From Bordetella petrii (GTDB lineage Bacteria > Pseudomonadota > Gammaproteobacteria > Burkholderiales > Burkholderiaceae_B): a DNA stretch of 64,000 nucleotides. A program made the position numbers and the translations under genes. The notes below the pieces were generated by a model. That model made no database searches, had not been told where the DNA came from, and was given only the letters and a program-made list of their open reading frames with translations. Below are positions 54,242 to 63,484 of the stretch, piece after piece. The first letter of the stretch is position 1; each line of letters begins with the position of its first letter. The DNA lies in the NCBI RefSeq assembly GCF_000067205.1, contig NC_010170.1, positions 4,092,001 through 4,156,000 of the forward strand, read 5' to 3'.

Positions 54242-54529
54242 ATGGCCCTGCGTCCCCTGCACGATCGCGTGATCGTCAAACGCCTGGACAACGAGCGCAA
54301 GACTGCCTCGGGCATCGTTATCCCCGACAGCGCCGCTGAAAAGCCGGATCAAGGCGAAGTGGTTGCCGTTGGCCCGGGCAAGAAGACCGAAGACGGCAAA
54401 GTGCTGCCGGTTGACCTGAAGGCTGGCGACAAGGTTCTGTTCGGCAAGTATGCCGGCCAGTCGGTGAAAGTCGATGGCGAAGAGCTGCTCGTCATCCGCG
54501 AGGAAGAAATCCTCGCCGTGATCCAGTAA
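54242..54529 (+). CDS. groES: Co-chaperonin GroES (Hsp10)
   Basis: A 95-residue cytoplasmic co-chaperonin: MALRPLHDRVIVKRLDNERKTASGIVIPDSA, the mobile loop GIVIPDSAAEKPDQGEV and VLFGKYAGQSVKVDGEELLVIREEEILAVIQ. It caps GroEL during ATP-driven folding. An AGGAG site precedes the ATG. It is 33 bases before groEL in a heat-shock operon with CIRCE control. Confidence 0.98.
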   Translation: MALRPLHDRVIVKRLDNERKTASGIVIPDSAAEKPDQGEVVAVGPGKKTEDGKVLPVDLKAGDKVLFGKYAGQSVKVDGEELLVIREEEILAVIQ

Positions 54530-54562
54530 TTACCTGAACCGAATTTTCGAAGGAAGCTCATA

Positions 54563-56203
<1,641 letters not shown>

Positions 56204-56224
56204 GTCCGCGCCGCTGCCGCGAGC

Positions 56225-56245
56225 ATCCCCGGCCCGTCCGGGGAT
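56225..56245 (+). other. Hairpin downstream of groEL
   Basis: ATCCCCGG, five bases, CCGGGGAT: an 8-bp GC-rich stem 22 bases past the groEL stop, without a T run. Possibly an mRNA-stabilising 3' structure ahead of the true terminator. Confidence 0.45.
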
Positions 56246-56257
56246 ACGCCAGACCAA

Positions 56258-56293
56258 CGCCCCCAAGGGTTCGCCCCTTGGGGGTGTTTTTTT
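56258..56293 (+). terminator. Rho-independent terminator of groESL
   Basis: Stem CCCCCAAGGG (56260-56269), loop TTCGC, CCCTTGGGGG (56275-56284), then TG and a run of eight or so T (to 56293). A classical intrinsic terminator. Confidence 0.93.
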
Positions 56294-56385
56294 GGGCGCC
56301 CCGCCCGCGCGCACGGCGGGCACAGGGTTTGCGGATTGTGGGCGGACGAGCCGCCCCCCTACAATGCGGGAATTCCGACTGCGAA

Positions 56386-57312
56386 ATGAGCGCCATGACT
56401 ATCCCGCCCCGCTTGCTGCAAATGCTGCGCCCCTCGGAAATCTACGGACTGCTGGTCGACTCGGCCAAGCAGTGGTCGGGCCACCGGGCCTCCAGCAAGG
56501 GCGCGGCGCTATCGTTGTACATGGTGTTTTCGCTGGCGCCGATGCTGATCCTGGTGATTGCCGTGGCGGGCATTTTCTTCGGCGAAGAGGCCGTGCGCTC
56601 GGAGCTGTTCGCCCAAGTTCGCGACCTGACCGGCGCGCGCGGCGCCGAGGTCATCCAGACCGTGCTGGCCAGCGCGCACGAGTCGGGCGGCGGCTGGATC
56701 GCGGCGCTGCTGTCGATTGCCGTGCTGCTGTTCAGCGCCACCACGGCGTTCGCCGAGCTGCAGGCCAGCCTGGACGAACTGTGGGACGCCACCAGCCAAC
56801 GCAAATCGGGCCTGCAAGGCATGGTGCGCAGCCGCATGGTGTCGTTCGGCCTGGTGCTGGTGCTGGCCCTGTTCCTGCTGTTGTCGCTGATCATGAATGC
56901 GGCGCTGGGCGCGGCCAAGGGCTACTATGGCGATCTGTGGACCCATTCGGCCTTTGCGGTGCTGGCCGGCTGGCTGTCCAACCTGTTCTCGTTCGCGGTG
57001 GTGACGGCGCTGTTCGCGGTGGTGTACAAGCTGCTGCCCAGCATTGCCATTCCGTGGCGCGACGTGATTCCGGGCGCCATCGTGACGGCGGCGCTGTTCC
57101 TGGTGGGCAAGTGGGGCATCGGGCTGTACCTGGGCCGGGGCGGCACGGTGTCGGCCTACGGCGCGGCGGGCTCGCTGATCGCCCTGCTGTTGTGGATTTA
57201 CTATTCCGCGCAGATTTTCTTTTTTGGCGCCGTGTTCACGCGGCAGTTCGCCGAGCGTTTCGGCAGCCGCAAGCCGCCGCAGCCCGCCGAACCGCCCGCG
57301 CCGCAGGCCTGA
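56386..57312 (+). CDS. YihY/virulence factor BrkB family membrane protein
   Basis: A 308-residue inner-membrane protein with about six hydrophobic helices. RASSKGAALSLYMVFSLAPMLILVIAVAG, FAELQASLDELWDA and LWIYYSAQIFFFGAVFTRQFAERFG are YihY/BrkB family motifs (older annotations call it ribonuclease BN). The C-terminal tail is Pro-rich. An ATG at 56395 is the alternative start. A TACAAT box at 56360-56365 with TTGTGG 18 bases upstream may be its promoter. Confidence 0.85.
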   Translation: MSAMTIPPRLLQMLRPSEIYGLLVDSAKQWSGHRASSKGAALSLYMVFSLAPMLILVIAVAGIFFGEEAVRSELFAQVRDLTGARGAEVIQTVLASAHESGGGWIAALLSIAVLLFSATTAFAELQASLDELWDATSQRKSGLQGMVRSRMVSFGLVLVLALFLLLSLIMNAALGAAKGYYGDLWTHSAFAVLAGWLSNLFSFAVVTALFAVVYKLLPSIAIPWRDVIPGAIVTAALFLVGKWGIGLYLGRGGTVSAYGAAGSLIALLLWIYYSAQIFFFGAVFTRQFAERFGSRKPPQPAEPPAPQA

Positions 57313-57344
57313 CGGCCTGCTATTCGCGATATAGCGGGGCCCGC

Positions 57345-59540
57345 CTACAGCAGGTCTTCGATACGGACCGGCAGGTCGCGCACGCGCACCCCGGTGGCGT
57401 GATAGACCGCGTTGGTGATGGCCGCGGCAATGCCGGCCAGGCCGATTTCGCCGATGCCGCGCGCGCCCGCCTCGTTCCAGATGTAGTCGGGGTAGTCCAG
57501 GAAGCTGACGTCCAGCCGCGGCGCGTCGGCGTGCGTGGCAACAATGTAGTCGGCCAGGTTGCTGTTCACGGGCGCGCCCGAGCGGCTGTCGTAATGCGTG
57601 TGTTCCAGCATGGCCATGCCCACGCCCATGACGATGGCGCCTTCTATCTGGTTGCGCCCGGTGCGCGGATTGATGATGCGCCCGCCGTCGATCACCGTGA
57701 CCACGCGCGAGACCCGCAACCGCGCCGTGGCAGGATGCCAGGTAACTTCGACAAAATGCGCGCCATACGAGTTGATCGAATATTGCTGCTTCAGCGCGCC
57801 GCCGCTGTCGCCATGGCCCTCGCCCGACACGCTCGCCACGCCGGCCGCGGCCAGCACCCGGCCCAGCGGCACGCCGGCATCGGCGCGATCGGCGGACAGG
57901 CGGACGCGGCCAGCGTGCATGGACAGCTCCTGATCGGGCTTGCCGGCGTAAGGTCCGCCCGGCTGCGCTGCCAGCCGGCGGGCGGCGCGCGCCGCCTCGC
58001 GCGTGGCTTGCAGGGCGGCCGGCACGACAGACGCGGTGGCGGCCGATCCGCCCGACACGGGGCCCGGCGGCAGTTGCGTGTCGCCCAGGCCAACCTGGAT
58101 GCGGTCCAGCGCAATGCCGGTTTCGGCGCTGACTAATTGCGCCAGTACCGTGTAGGTGCCGGTGCCGATGTCCTGCGTGGCGCAGTCCAGGCGCGCCGAG
58201 CCATCGGCGTACAGGGTCACGCGGGCATCAGTGGGCATGCGCAAGGCCAGCCATGAACACGAGGCCACGCCCCAGCCCAGCACGGTATCGCCCTGGCGCA
58301 TCGCGCCCAGGCCGGGCTGGCGGCGCTGCCAGCCGAACCGCTCGGCGCCCTGCCGCAGGCATTCGCGCAGGTGGCGCGACGAGAACGGCAGGCCATTGCC
58401 TTCATCGTGTTCCGGTTCGTTGCGCAGGCGCAGTTCCACCGGATCCATTTGCAAGGCAACGGCCAGTTCATCCATGGCCGATTCCAGCGCGTACATGCCG
58501 GGCACCGCGCCGGGGCCGCGCATGGAAGTGGGCGCGCCGACATGGCGCCGCGCCAGGCCCCAGCCAACCTGCAGGTTGGGCGTGCTGTACATGCGCGGCG
58601 TGGCTTCGCCGCAGCGTTCGCGGTACTTGTCCAGCTGCGAGGCCTGGCTTAAATAGTGATGCCGCAGCGACACCAGCTTGCCATCGCGCGTGGCGCCCAG
58701 GCGCATACGCTGCCGCGTATGCGGGCGATGGCCGGCGCTGTGAAAGGTCATGGCGCGGCTGATCACCAGCTTCACCGGACGGCCCAGCTGGCGTGCCGCC
58801 ACGGCGGCCAGCAGTGAATGCGGCCAGGGCCACAGCTTGCCGCCGAAACCCGAGCCCAGGTAATGCGAGATGACGCGCACGCTCTCTTTGCCGACGCCCA
58901 GCATCTGCGCCATGACATCGCGGTGATTCACCACGCCCTGGCTGGTCTCGTACAGCGTGTAGGACTGGCCGTCGTACTCGGCCACGCACGCGTGCAGCTC
59001 CATGGAATTGTGCGTCTCGACCGGCGTGGTGTAGACCTCATCCACTTGCACCGGCGCTTGGGCATAGGCGGTGGCCGCGTCGCCGCGCTGGCTCTCGATA
59101 TTGGGGGTGTCTTCATCGGCCGGCGGCGAGACGTCGGGAGCTTGCGCCTCGTAGCTGACGCGTACCGCGCGGGCCGCGGCCTGGGCCTGCTCCAGCGTGT
59201 CGGCCGCCACCACGGCCACGTACTGGCCGTAGTAGCGGATGGTGTCGTCGTCGAGCGGCGGCCGCGCCTCGTCGATCGACCCGCTGGCGGCACGGTACAG
59301 CGACGGACGGTTGCCTCGGTGCAAGACGGCATGCACGCCGGGCATGGCGCGCGCGGCCTCGGCATCCAGGCCCGTGATGCGGCCATGCGCGATGGTGGCG
59401 CATACCGGCACGGCGTACAGCATGCCGGGCAACATGAAATCGGCGGTGTAGCGCGCCGCGCCGCTGACCTTGGCGGGCCCGTCGATGCGCGTGCTGGGCT
59501 GGCCGATGGCGTCGGGATGAACAAAGCGGGGATGATCCAT
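57345..59540 (-). CDS. Aldehyde oxidoreductase molybdenum-binding subunit (PaoC/YagR type)
   Basis: A 731-residue molybdenum-cofactor subunit of the xanthine oxidase family. GSGFGGKLWPWPHSLLAAVAARQLGRPVKL, STPNLQVGWGLARRHVGAPTSMRGPGAVPGMYALESAMDELA and the catalytic Glu in GARGIGEIGLAG are seen. It would hydroxylate an aldehyde or N-heterocycle using electrons passed through the FAD and FeS subunits encoded just upstream. The ATG at 59540 begins MDHPRFVHPDAIGQP, matching the family; the frame stays open upstream but in the FAD gene. It lies 11 bases after that gene. Confidence 0.9.
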   Translation of the reverse strand: MDHPRFVHPDAIGQPSTRIDGPAKVSGAARYTADFMLPGMLYAVPVCATIAHGRITGLDAEAARAMPGVHAVLHRGNRPSLYRAASGSIDEARPPLDDDTIRYYGQYVAVVAADTLEQAQAAARAVRVSYEAQAPDVSPPADEDTPNIESQRGDAATAYAQAPVQVDEVYTTPVETHNSMELHACVAEYDGQSYTLYETSQGVVNHRDVMAQMLGVGKESVRVISHYLGSGFGGKLWPWPHSLLAAVAARQLGRPVKLVISRAMTFHSAGHRPHTRQRMRLGATRDGKLVSLRHHYLSQASQLDKYRERCGEATPRMYSTPNLQVGWGLARRHVGAPTSMRGPGAVPGMYALESAMDELAVALQMDPVELRLRNEPEHDEGNGLPFSSRHLRECLRQGAERFGWQRRQPGLGAMRQGDTVLGWGVASCSWLALRMPTDARVTLYADGSARLDCATQDIGTGTYTVLAQLVSAETGIALDRIQVGLGDTQLPPGPVSGGSAATASVVPAALQATREAARAARRLAAQPGGPYAGKPDQELSMHAGRVRLSADRADAGVPLGRVLAAAGVASVSGEGHGDSGGALKQQYSINSYGAHFVEVTWHPATARLRVSRVVTVIDGGRIINPRTGRNQIEGAIVMGVGMAMLEHTHYDSRSGAPVNSNLADYIVATHADAPRLDVSFLDYPDYIWNEAGARGIGEIGLAGIAAAITNAVYHATGVRVRDLPVRIEDLL

Positions 59541-59551
59541 GATGCGCTTCC

Positions 59552-60550
59552 TTACTGCGGCGGCAGGGCCGTGGACAGGGCATGGACCAGGCAGCGGCGG
59601 GCCAGCTCGATCTTGAAGCCGTTCTCGCTTTGCGCGACGGCGTCCTCCAGTGCCGCCCGGGCGGCCTGCCGGTAGGGCTCGATGCCGGGTTGCTGGCCGG
59701 CCAGCAGTTGCTCGGCCCGCGGACAACGCCAGGGGCGGGTGCCCACGCCGCCCAGGGCGATGCCGGCCGCCGCGATGCGGCCATCGCGTGTCTGCAGCAC
59801 CACGGCGGCGGAGGCCAGGGCGAACTCGTACGAGGCGCGGTCGCGCAGCTTCACGTAGGTAGAATGCGCGCCCGGGGCCGGCGGCGGCAGGCTGACATGG
59901 GTGATCAGCTCGCCGGGCCGCAGCACGGTTTCGCGCTGGGGCGTATCGCCGGGCAGCAGGTAGAAGTCGCGCAGGGCAATGTCGCGCGCGCCATCGGGGC
60001 CGCGCACGTGCACGGTGGCGTCCAGCGCCATCAGCGCCACGTTCATGTCCGACGGGTTGCTGGCAATGCAATGGGGGCTGGCGCCCAGCACGGCCAGATT
60101 GCGATTGTGGCCGCCGATGGCGTCGCAGCCGCTGCCCGGGCTGCGCTTGTTACAACGGGCGGCGCGATCGCGAAAATACACGCAGCGCGTGCGCTGCAGC
60201 AGGTTGCCGCTGGTGGTGGCCATATTGCGCAGCTGAGCCGATGCGCCGGCCAGCAGCGCCTGCGACAGCACCGGATAATGGGCGGCGATGTGCGGGTGAT
60301 GCGCCAGATCGGCATTGCGCACCAGCGCGCCGATGCGGGTGCATCCGTCGGGCAGCGGCTCCACCTGGTCCAGGCCGCCCAGGCCGTTGATGTCGACGAC
60401 GTGGGTGGGCGTCTCGACATCGAGCTTCATCAGGTCGACCAGGGTGGTGCCGCCCGCCAGGAAGCGCACCTGCGCGCCGGGCCCGCTTTGCGCGGCCAGG
60501 CGCACGGCTTCGTCGACGTCCGAGGCGCGGGTGTAGTGGAAGGCTTGCAT
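59552..60550 (-). CDS. Aldehyde oxidoreductase FAD subunit with extra FeS cysteines (PaoB/YagS type)
   Basis: A 332-residue FAD-binding subunit. FLAGGTTLVDLMKLDVETPTHVVDINGLGGL and RNMATTSGNLLQRTRC are the flavin motifs. Cys123, Cys133, Cys142 and Cys161 reproduce the insert that binds a 4Fe-4S cluster in E. coli PaoB, which ordinary xanthine oxidase FAD subunits lack. The ATG at 60550 (after AAGGTGA) gives the family start MQAF; a GTG at 60559 overlapping the upstream stop is the alternative. Shape and order match PaoABC. Confidence 0.92.
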   Translation of the reverse strand: MQAFHYTRASDVDEAVRLAAQSGPGAQVRFLAGGTTLVDLMKLDVETPTHVVDINGLGGLDQVEPLPDGCTRIGALVRNADLAHHPHIAAHYPVLSQALLAGASAQLRNMATTSGNLLQRTRCVYFRDRAARCNKRSPGSGCDAIGGHNRNLAVLGASPHCIASNPSDMNVALMALDATVHVRGPDGARDIALRDFYLLPGDTPQRETVLRPGELITHVSLPPPAPGAHSTYVKLRDRASYEFALASAAVVLQTRDGRIAAAGIALGGVGTRPWRCPRAEQLLAGQQPGIEPYRQAARAALEDAVAQSENGFKIELARRCLVHALSTALPPQ

Positions 60551-60555
60551 GCTGC

Positions 60556-61074
60556 TCACCTTTTCCCGCGCACGTCTTGAATGGCCGCGACGATGTTGGC
60601 GTAGGCGCCGCAGCGGCAGATATTGCCGCTCATGAGTTCGCGCACGTCGTCATCGCTGTCGCCACAGGGTTCGTGCAGCAAGGCGGCCGCGGACATGATC
60701 TGCCCGGCGGTGCAGTAGCCGCACTGGTAGCCGTCGTGCGCGACAAAAGCCGCCTGCAGCGGATGCAGGGACGGCAGTCCGCCCAGCCCTTCAATGGTGG
60801 TGATGTCACGCCCGCTCGCCGCCGCCGCCAGCACCAGGCAGGCGTTGACTCGCCGGCCATCCATGTGCACCGTACAGGCGCCGCACTGGCCGTGGTCGCA
60901 GCCCTTTTTGGTGCCGGTCAGGTGCAGCGTTTCGCGTAGCGTGTCCAGCAAGGTGGCGCGCGGGTCCAGCGTCAGCGCATGGCTGGCACCGTTGACGCGC
61001 AATGTGACCGGCACGCCTGCCGGCCCGCCGGCCGCACAGGGCGCGCAGGACGTACCGCCAGGGAAATCGGACAT
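60556..61074 (-). CDS. Aldehyde oxidoreductase 2Fe-2S subunit (PaoA/YagT type)
   Basis: A 172-residue iron-sulfur subunit with the two cluster motifs: KKGCDHGQCGACTVHMDGRRVNAC for the plant ferredoxin-type cluster and QCGYCTAGQIMSAAALL with ICRCGAYANIVAAI for the second. It passes electrons from the molybdenum site to FAD. Unlike E. coli PaoA it has no Tat signal, so the enzyme is probably cytoplasmic. An AGGAG site precedes the ATG at 61074. It starts the three-gene unit, 66 bases after the broken LDH2-family gene. Confidence 0.93.
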   Translation of the reverse strand: MSDFPGGTSCAPCAAGGPAGVPVTLRVNGASHALTLDPRATLLDTLRETLHLTGTKKGCDHGQCGACTVHMDGRRVNACLVLAAAASGRDITTIEGLGGLPSLHPLQAAFVAHDGYQCGYCTAGQIMSAAALLHEPCGDSDDDVRELMSGNICRCGAYANIVAAIQDVRGKR

Positions 61075-61140
61075 GACGAGGCTCCTGCCTGCAGAATGAA
61101 TGGCGCACGGGGCAGCAAGCCCCATGCCCGCGAGACCGCG

Positions 61141-62088
61141 CTAGGCCAACCCGGGCGGCGGCGTGCGCAGCCGCGTGCTCCAGAGCAGGAATTCCTGCCA
61201 CAGGCCCGGCTCGACCGGGATGCCGCCGCGCAGCCGCGAGACCTGCGCGGCCTGCTCCGGATCGCCCGGCATGCGGGGCTGCCCGGGTTGGGCCGCCAGC
61301 TCGGCGGCCATTTGCGCGACCACGGCCGCGAGCAGCGGGCCGCCCGCGAAGCGCGCGGGATCGATCACGATAAAGAATGCGCCCAGGCGGCGGGCCTTGT
61401 CCAGCTGTTCGTACATGGGCGAGATATGCGGACCGAAAGGATTGCCGTTCAAGGGGCCGCACAGCAGCTCGATCATCAGCGCCAGGCCGTAACCCTTGTA
61501 GCCTTGCTGCGGGCCGCCCAATGGCCGCAGGGCGCGCGCGACCAGCGGGTCGGTGGCATCGCGCCCGGTGTCGTCCAGCGCCACGCCCTCGGGCAGCGCA
61601 TGGCCCTCGCGCCGGGCGTTCATGACCCGGTTCCAGGGAATGGCCGTCGAGGCCATGTCCAGGCACGCGGGAGGCCCGTCCTGGCGCGGCACCGCCACCG
61701 AAATGGGGTTGGTGCCCAGGAACGGCGCGTGGCCGCCGAATGGCGCGGCAATGGCGTCGGAATGCGTGAAGGCCAGGCCGACCAGCCCTGCTTCGGCCGC
61801 CGCTCGGCTGTACAGGCCGACGGCTCCGCAATGCGAGGAATCGCTGACACCGACCGCGGCCACGCCGGCTTCGCGGGCGATTTCCATGGCGAGCCGATTG
61901 GCGCGATGCGCCACCACGATGCCCAGGCCCTGCCCGCCGTGCACTTGCGCGGTGGCGGGGCCGCTGCGCACCACGCGCACCTGGGGCCGGGCCAGGACGG
62001 AGCCATGGGCCAGACGGTTCAGGTAATGCGGCAACCTCGCGATGCCGTGCGAATCGACGCCCCAAAGACTGGTCTGCACCAGGCTGTC
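61141..62088 (-). pseudogene. LDH2-family malate/L-lactate dehydrogenase, C-terminal part (split by IS)
   Basis: About 315 codons of an LDH2-family NAD(P) oxidoreductase: LVQTSLWGVDSHGIARLPHYL, SDSSHCGAVGLYSRAA, PFLGTNPISVAVP, GYKGYGLALMIELL. The N-terminal 38 residues lie beyond the IS element at 63371-63484. Removing the element and one copy of the 3-bp repeat restores ...CLAD-SLVQTSLWGVDSHG... and a protein of 352 residues, a normal family length. The bases 62086-62088 are the repeat copy. A GTG at 62079 could start a truncated product, which would lack the first helices. Confidence 0.93.
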
Positions 62089-62124
62089 TGACGTTGCCCG
62101 CGAATTTCGGATCCCTTAACTGAG
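62089..62124. repeat. IS terminal inverted repeat (left)
   Basis: TGACGTTGCCCGC at 62089-62101, seven variable bases, GGATCCCTT at 62109-62117, ACTGAG to 62124; pairs with 63336-63370. Confidence 0.88.
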
Positions 62125-62129
62125 CGAGA

Positions 62130-63020
62130 TTATGCCACCCGTTGGTTCTGGGCGGCGTACCAGTCCCGCTCGAATTGCATCGGGCTGACGTAGCCCAACG
62201 TCGAGTGCAAGCGCGAATGATTGTAGAAGCTCAACCAGTCGATTACCTCGTCCATCGCTTCGCGACGCGTTGCAAAGCGCTGGCCGAGGATGCGTGCACG
62301 CTTGAGCGATCCCCACAGGCTCTCGGTCGGTGCGTTGTCCCAGCAATTGCCTCGACGGCTCATCGAACTGCGCATGCCGTAGCCCTTGAGCAGGTCCTGG
62401 AAGTCATGACTGCAATACTGGCTGCCACGGTCACTGTGGAGGATCAGGCCCGCTTGCGGACGGCGGCGAAACCACGCCATACGCAGCGCATCAGACACCA
62501 GCTCCGTGCGCATGTGCGGCTGCATCGACCAGCCCACCACCTGACGGCTGAACAGGTCGAGAATGACGGTCAGAAACAGCCAACCCTCGTCCGTCCAGAT
62601 GTACGTGATGTCCGTAGTCCAGACCTGGTCGGGACGCGCGGGAGAGAAGTCTCGTTGCAGCAGGTCCGGTGCGACCGGCAGGCTGTGTTTGCTGTCGGTC
62701 GTGACCTTGAACCGGCGTTTGGTCTTCGCCTTGATGCCGTGCAGCTTCATGAGCCGCTGGACACGATCCTTGCTGACGCGAATGCCCTGGACCAGCAGTT
62801 GCTTCCACACGCGCGGCCAGCCGTACTCGCCTTTGGATTCAGCGTGCACGGCCTTGATGTGCACCAGCAGAGCGTCGTTGCTGATGCGTCGGCGCGGTCG
62901 GTCAGTATCGACATCCCGCACCTTGCGCGCGTGGTAACCGCTGGGGCTGACACCCAGCACCTGGCAGCTCAGGGACACCGGCCATTGTCGGCTGTGAAGC
63001 TCGATCCAGGCGTACTTCAT
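62130..63020 (-). CDS. IS3-family transposase OrfB (integrase core)
   Basis: A 296-residue DDE transposase part. HTH-like start (KYAWIELHSRQWPVSLSCQVLGVSPSGY), then the catalytic triad: Asp in WTTDITYI, Asp in LILHSDRGSQY and Glu in NAPTESLWGSLK, with 35 residues between the second Asp and the Glu (DDE with D35E spacing). Its start overlaps the orfA stop by ATGA. In this family the active OrfAB protein is usually made by -1 frameshifting; a short GGGAAAAG run near the end of orfA is the best slippage candidate I can see. Confidence 0.95.
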   Translation of the reverse strand: MKYAWIELHSRQWPVSLSCQVLGVSPSGYHARKVRDVDTDRPRRRISNDALLVHIKAVHAESKGEYGWPRVWKQLLVQGIRVSKDRVQRLMKLHGIKAKTKRRFKVTTDSKHSLPVAPDLLQRDFSPARPDQVWTTDITYIWTDEGWLFLTVILDLFSRQVVGWSMQPHMRTELVSDALRMAWFRRRPQAGLILHSDRGSQYCSHDFQDLLKGYGMRSSMSRRGNCWDNAPTESLWGSLKRARILGQRFATRREAMDEVIDWLSFYNHSRLHSTLGYVSPMQFERDWYAAQNQRVA

Positions 63021-63304
63021 GCCGACACCTTCGCAAAGTACGCCGTGGCTTTTCCCAATATGTCGCGCTCCATCTTCACGCGTGCCAACTCCGCGCGCAG
63101 CCGGGCAATCTCCATCTGTTCTGGAGAAACCTGTTTGCCTGCGCCGTTCAGCTTCCCAGCGGCATCGGCCTTCACCCAGTTGTGCAGCGTCTTCGGGCTG
63201 ATGCCCAGTATCTTCGCCACCGCCGCCATGCTCTGGCCGCCGCGGACCATGCGCACGGCTTCCAGCATGAATTCCTGCGTATATCGAGCTCTCGGATTAC
63301 CCAT
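63017..63304 (-). CDS. IS3-family transposase OrfA (helix-turn-helix)
   Basis: A 95-residue DNA-binding part: RYTQEFMLEAVRMVRGGQSMAAVAKILGISPKTLHNWVK (HTH) followed by a leucine-zipper-like helix, EQMEIARLRAELARVKMERDILGKATAYF. It overlaps orfB by four bases and is intact. Confidence 0.95.
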   Translation of the reverse strand: MGNPRARYTQEFMLEAVRMVRGGQSMAAVAKILGISPKTLHNWVKADAAGKLNGAGKQVSPEQMEIARLRAELARVKMERDILGKATAYFAKVSA

Positions 63305-63335
63305 CTTTCCTCCCTCCTTGCGTGAGTTTTACACA

Positions 63336-63370
63336 CTCAGCAAGGGATCCATTTTTTGCGGGCAAGCTCA
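63336..63370. repeat. IS terminal inverted repeat (right)
   Basis: Read on the minus strand: TGAGCTTGCCCGC, seven A/T-rich bases, GGATCCCTTGCTGAG. Its first codon TGA stops the interrupted gene directly at the junction. Confidence 0.88.
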
Positions 63371-63484
63371 GTCTGCCAGGCAGGCGGCATCGTCGTCGGG
63401 CACGTCCATGGCGGCCAGGCAGCGCCGGGCCCAATCGCGCAGGGCCGGCGCGGAACAATGGCGCAATGCGGCGGAATCGCTCAC
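63371..63484 (-). pseudogene. LDH2-family dehydrogenase, N-terminal 38 codons (split by IS)
   Basis: From a GTG at 63484 the frame reads VSDSAALRHCSAPALRD... and ends ...CLAD, where the TGA of the IS end stops it. The sequence is the missing N-terminal helix region of the dehydrogenase fragment at 61141-62088. The GTG overlaps the stop of the mannitol-dehydrogenase-family gene by GTGA, so the intact gene was coupled to it. Confidence 0.85.

Larger units (their letters stand above)
62089..63370 (-). mobile_element. IS3-family insertion sequence, 1282 bp, intact
   Basis: Ends begin TGA on both sides: left TGACGTTGCCCGC..., right (minus strand) TGAGCTTGCCCGC..., with GGATCCCTT further in; 22 of the first 29 positions match. 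The insertion is flanked by a direct 3-bp repeat GTC (62086-62088 and 63371-63373). It carries two overlapping leftward genes, orfA and orfB, with no internal stops. It interrupts an LDH2-family gene in the same orientation. The clean target duplication and intact genes point to a recent insertion. Confidence 0.95.

Noticed and set aside
61141..62079. A complete 312-residue LDH2-family gene starting at a GTG
   Set aside because: It lacks the first 40 or so residues of the family, which are found intact on the other side of the IS element.
62109..63350. IS ends placed at the GGATCC blocks
   Set aside because: With those limits there is no target duplication and the interrupted gene cannot be rejoined; extending to the TGA ends gives better matched repeats, a GTC duplication and a restored reading frame.
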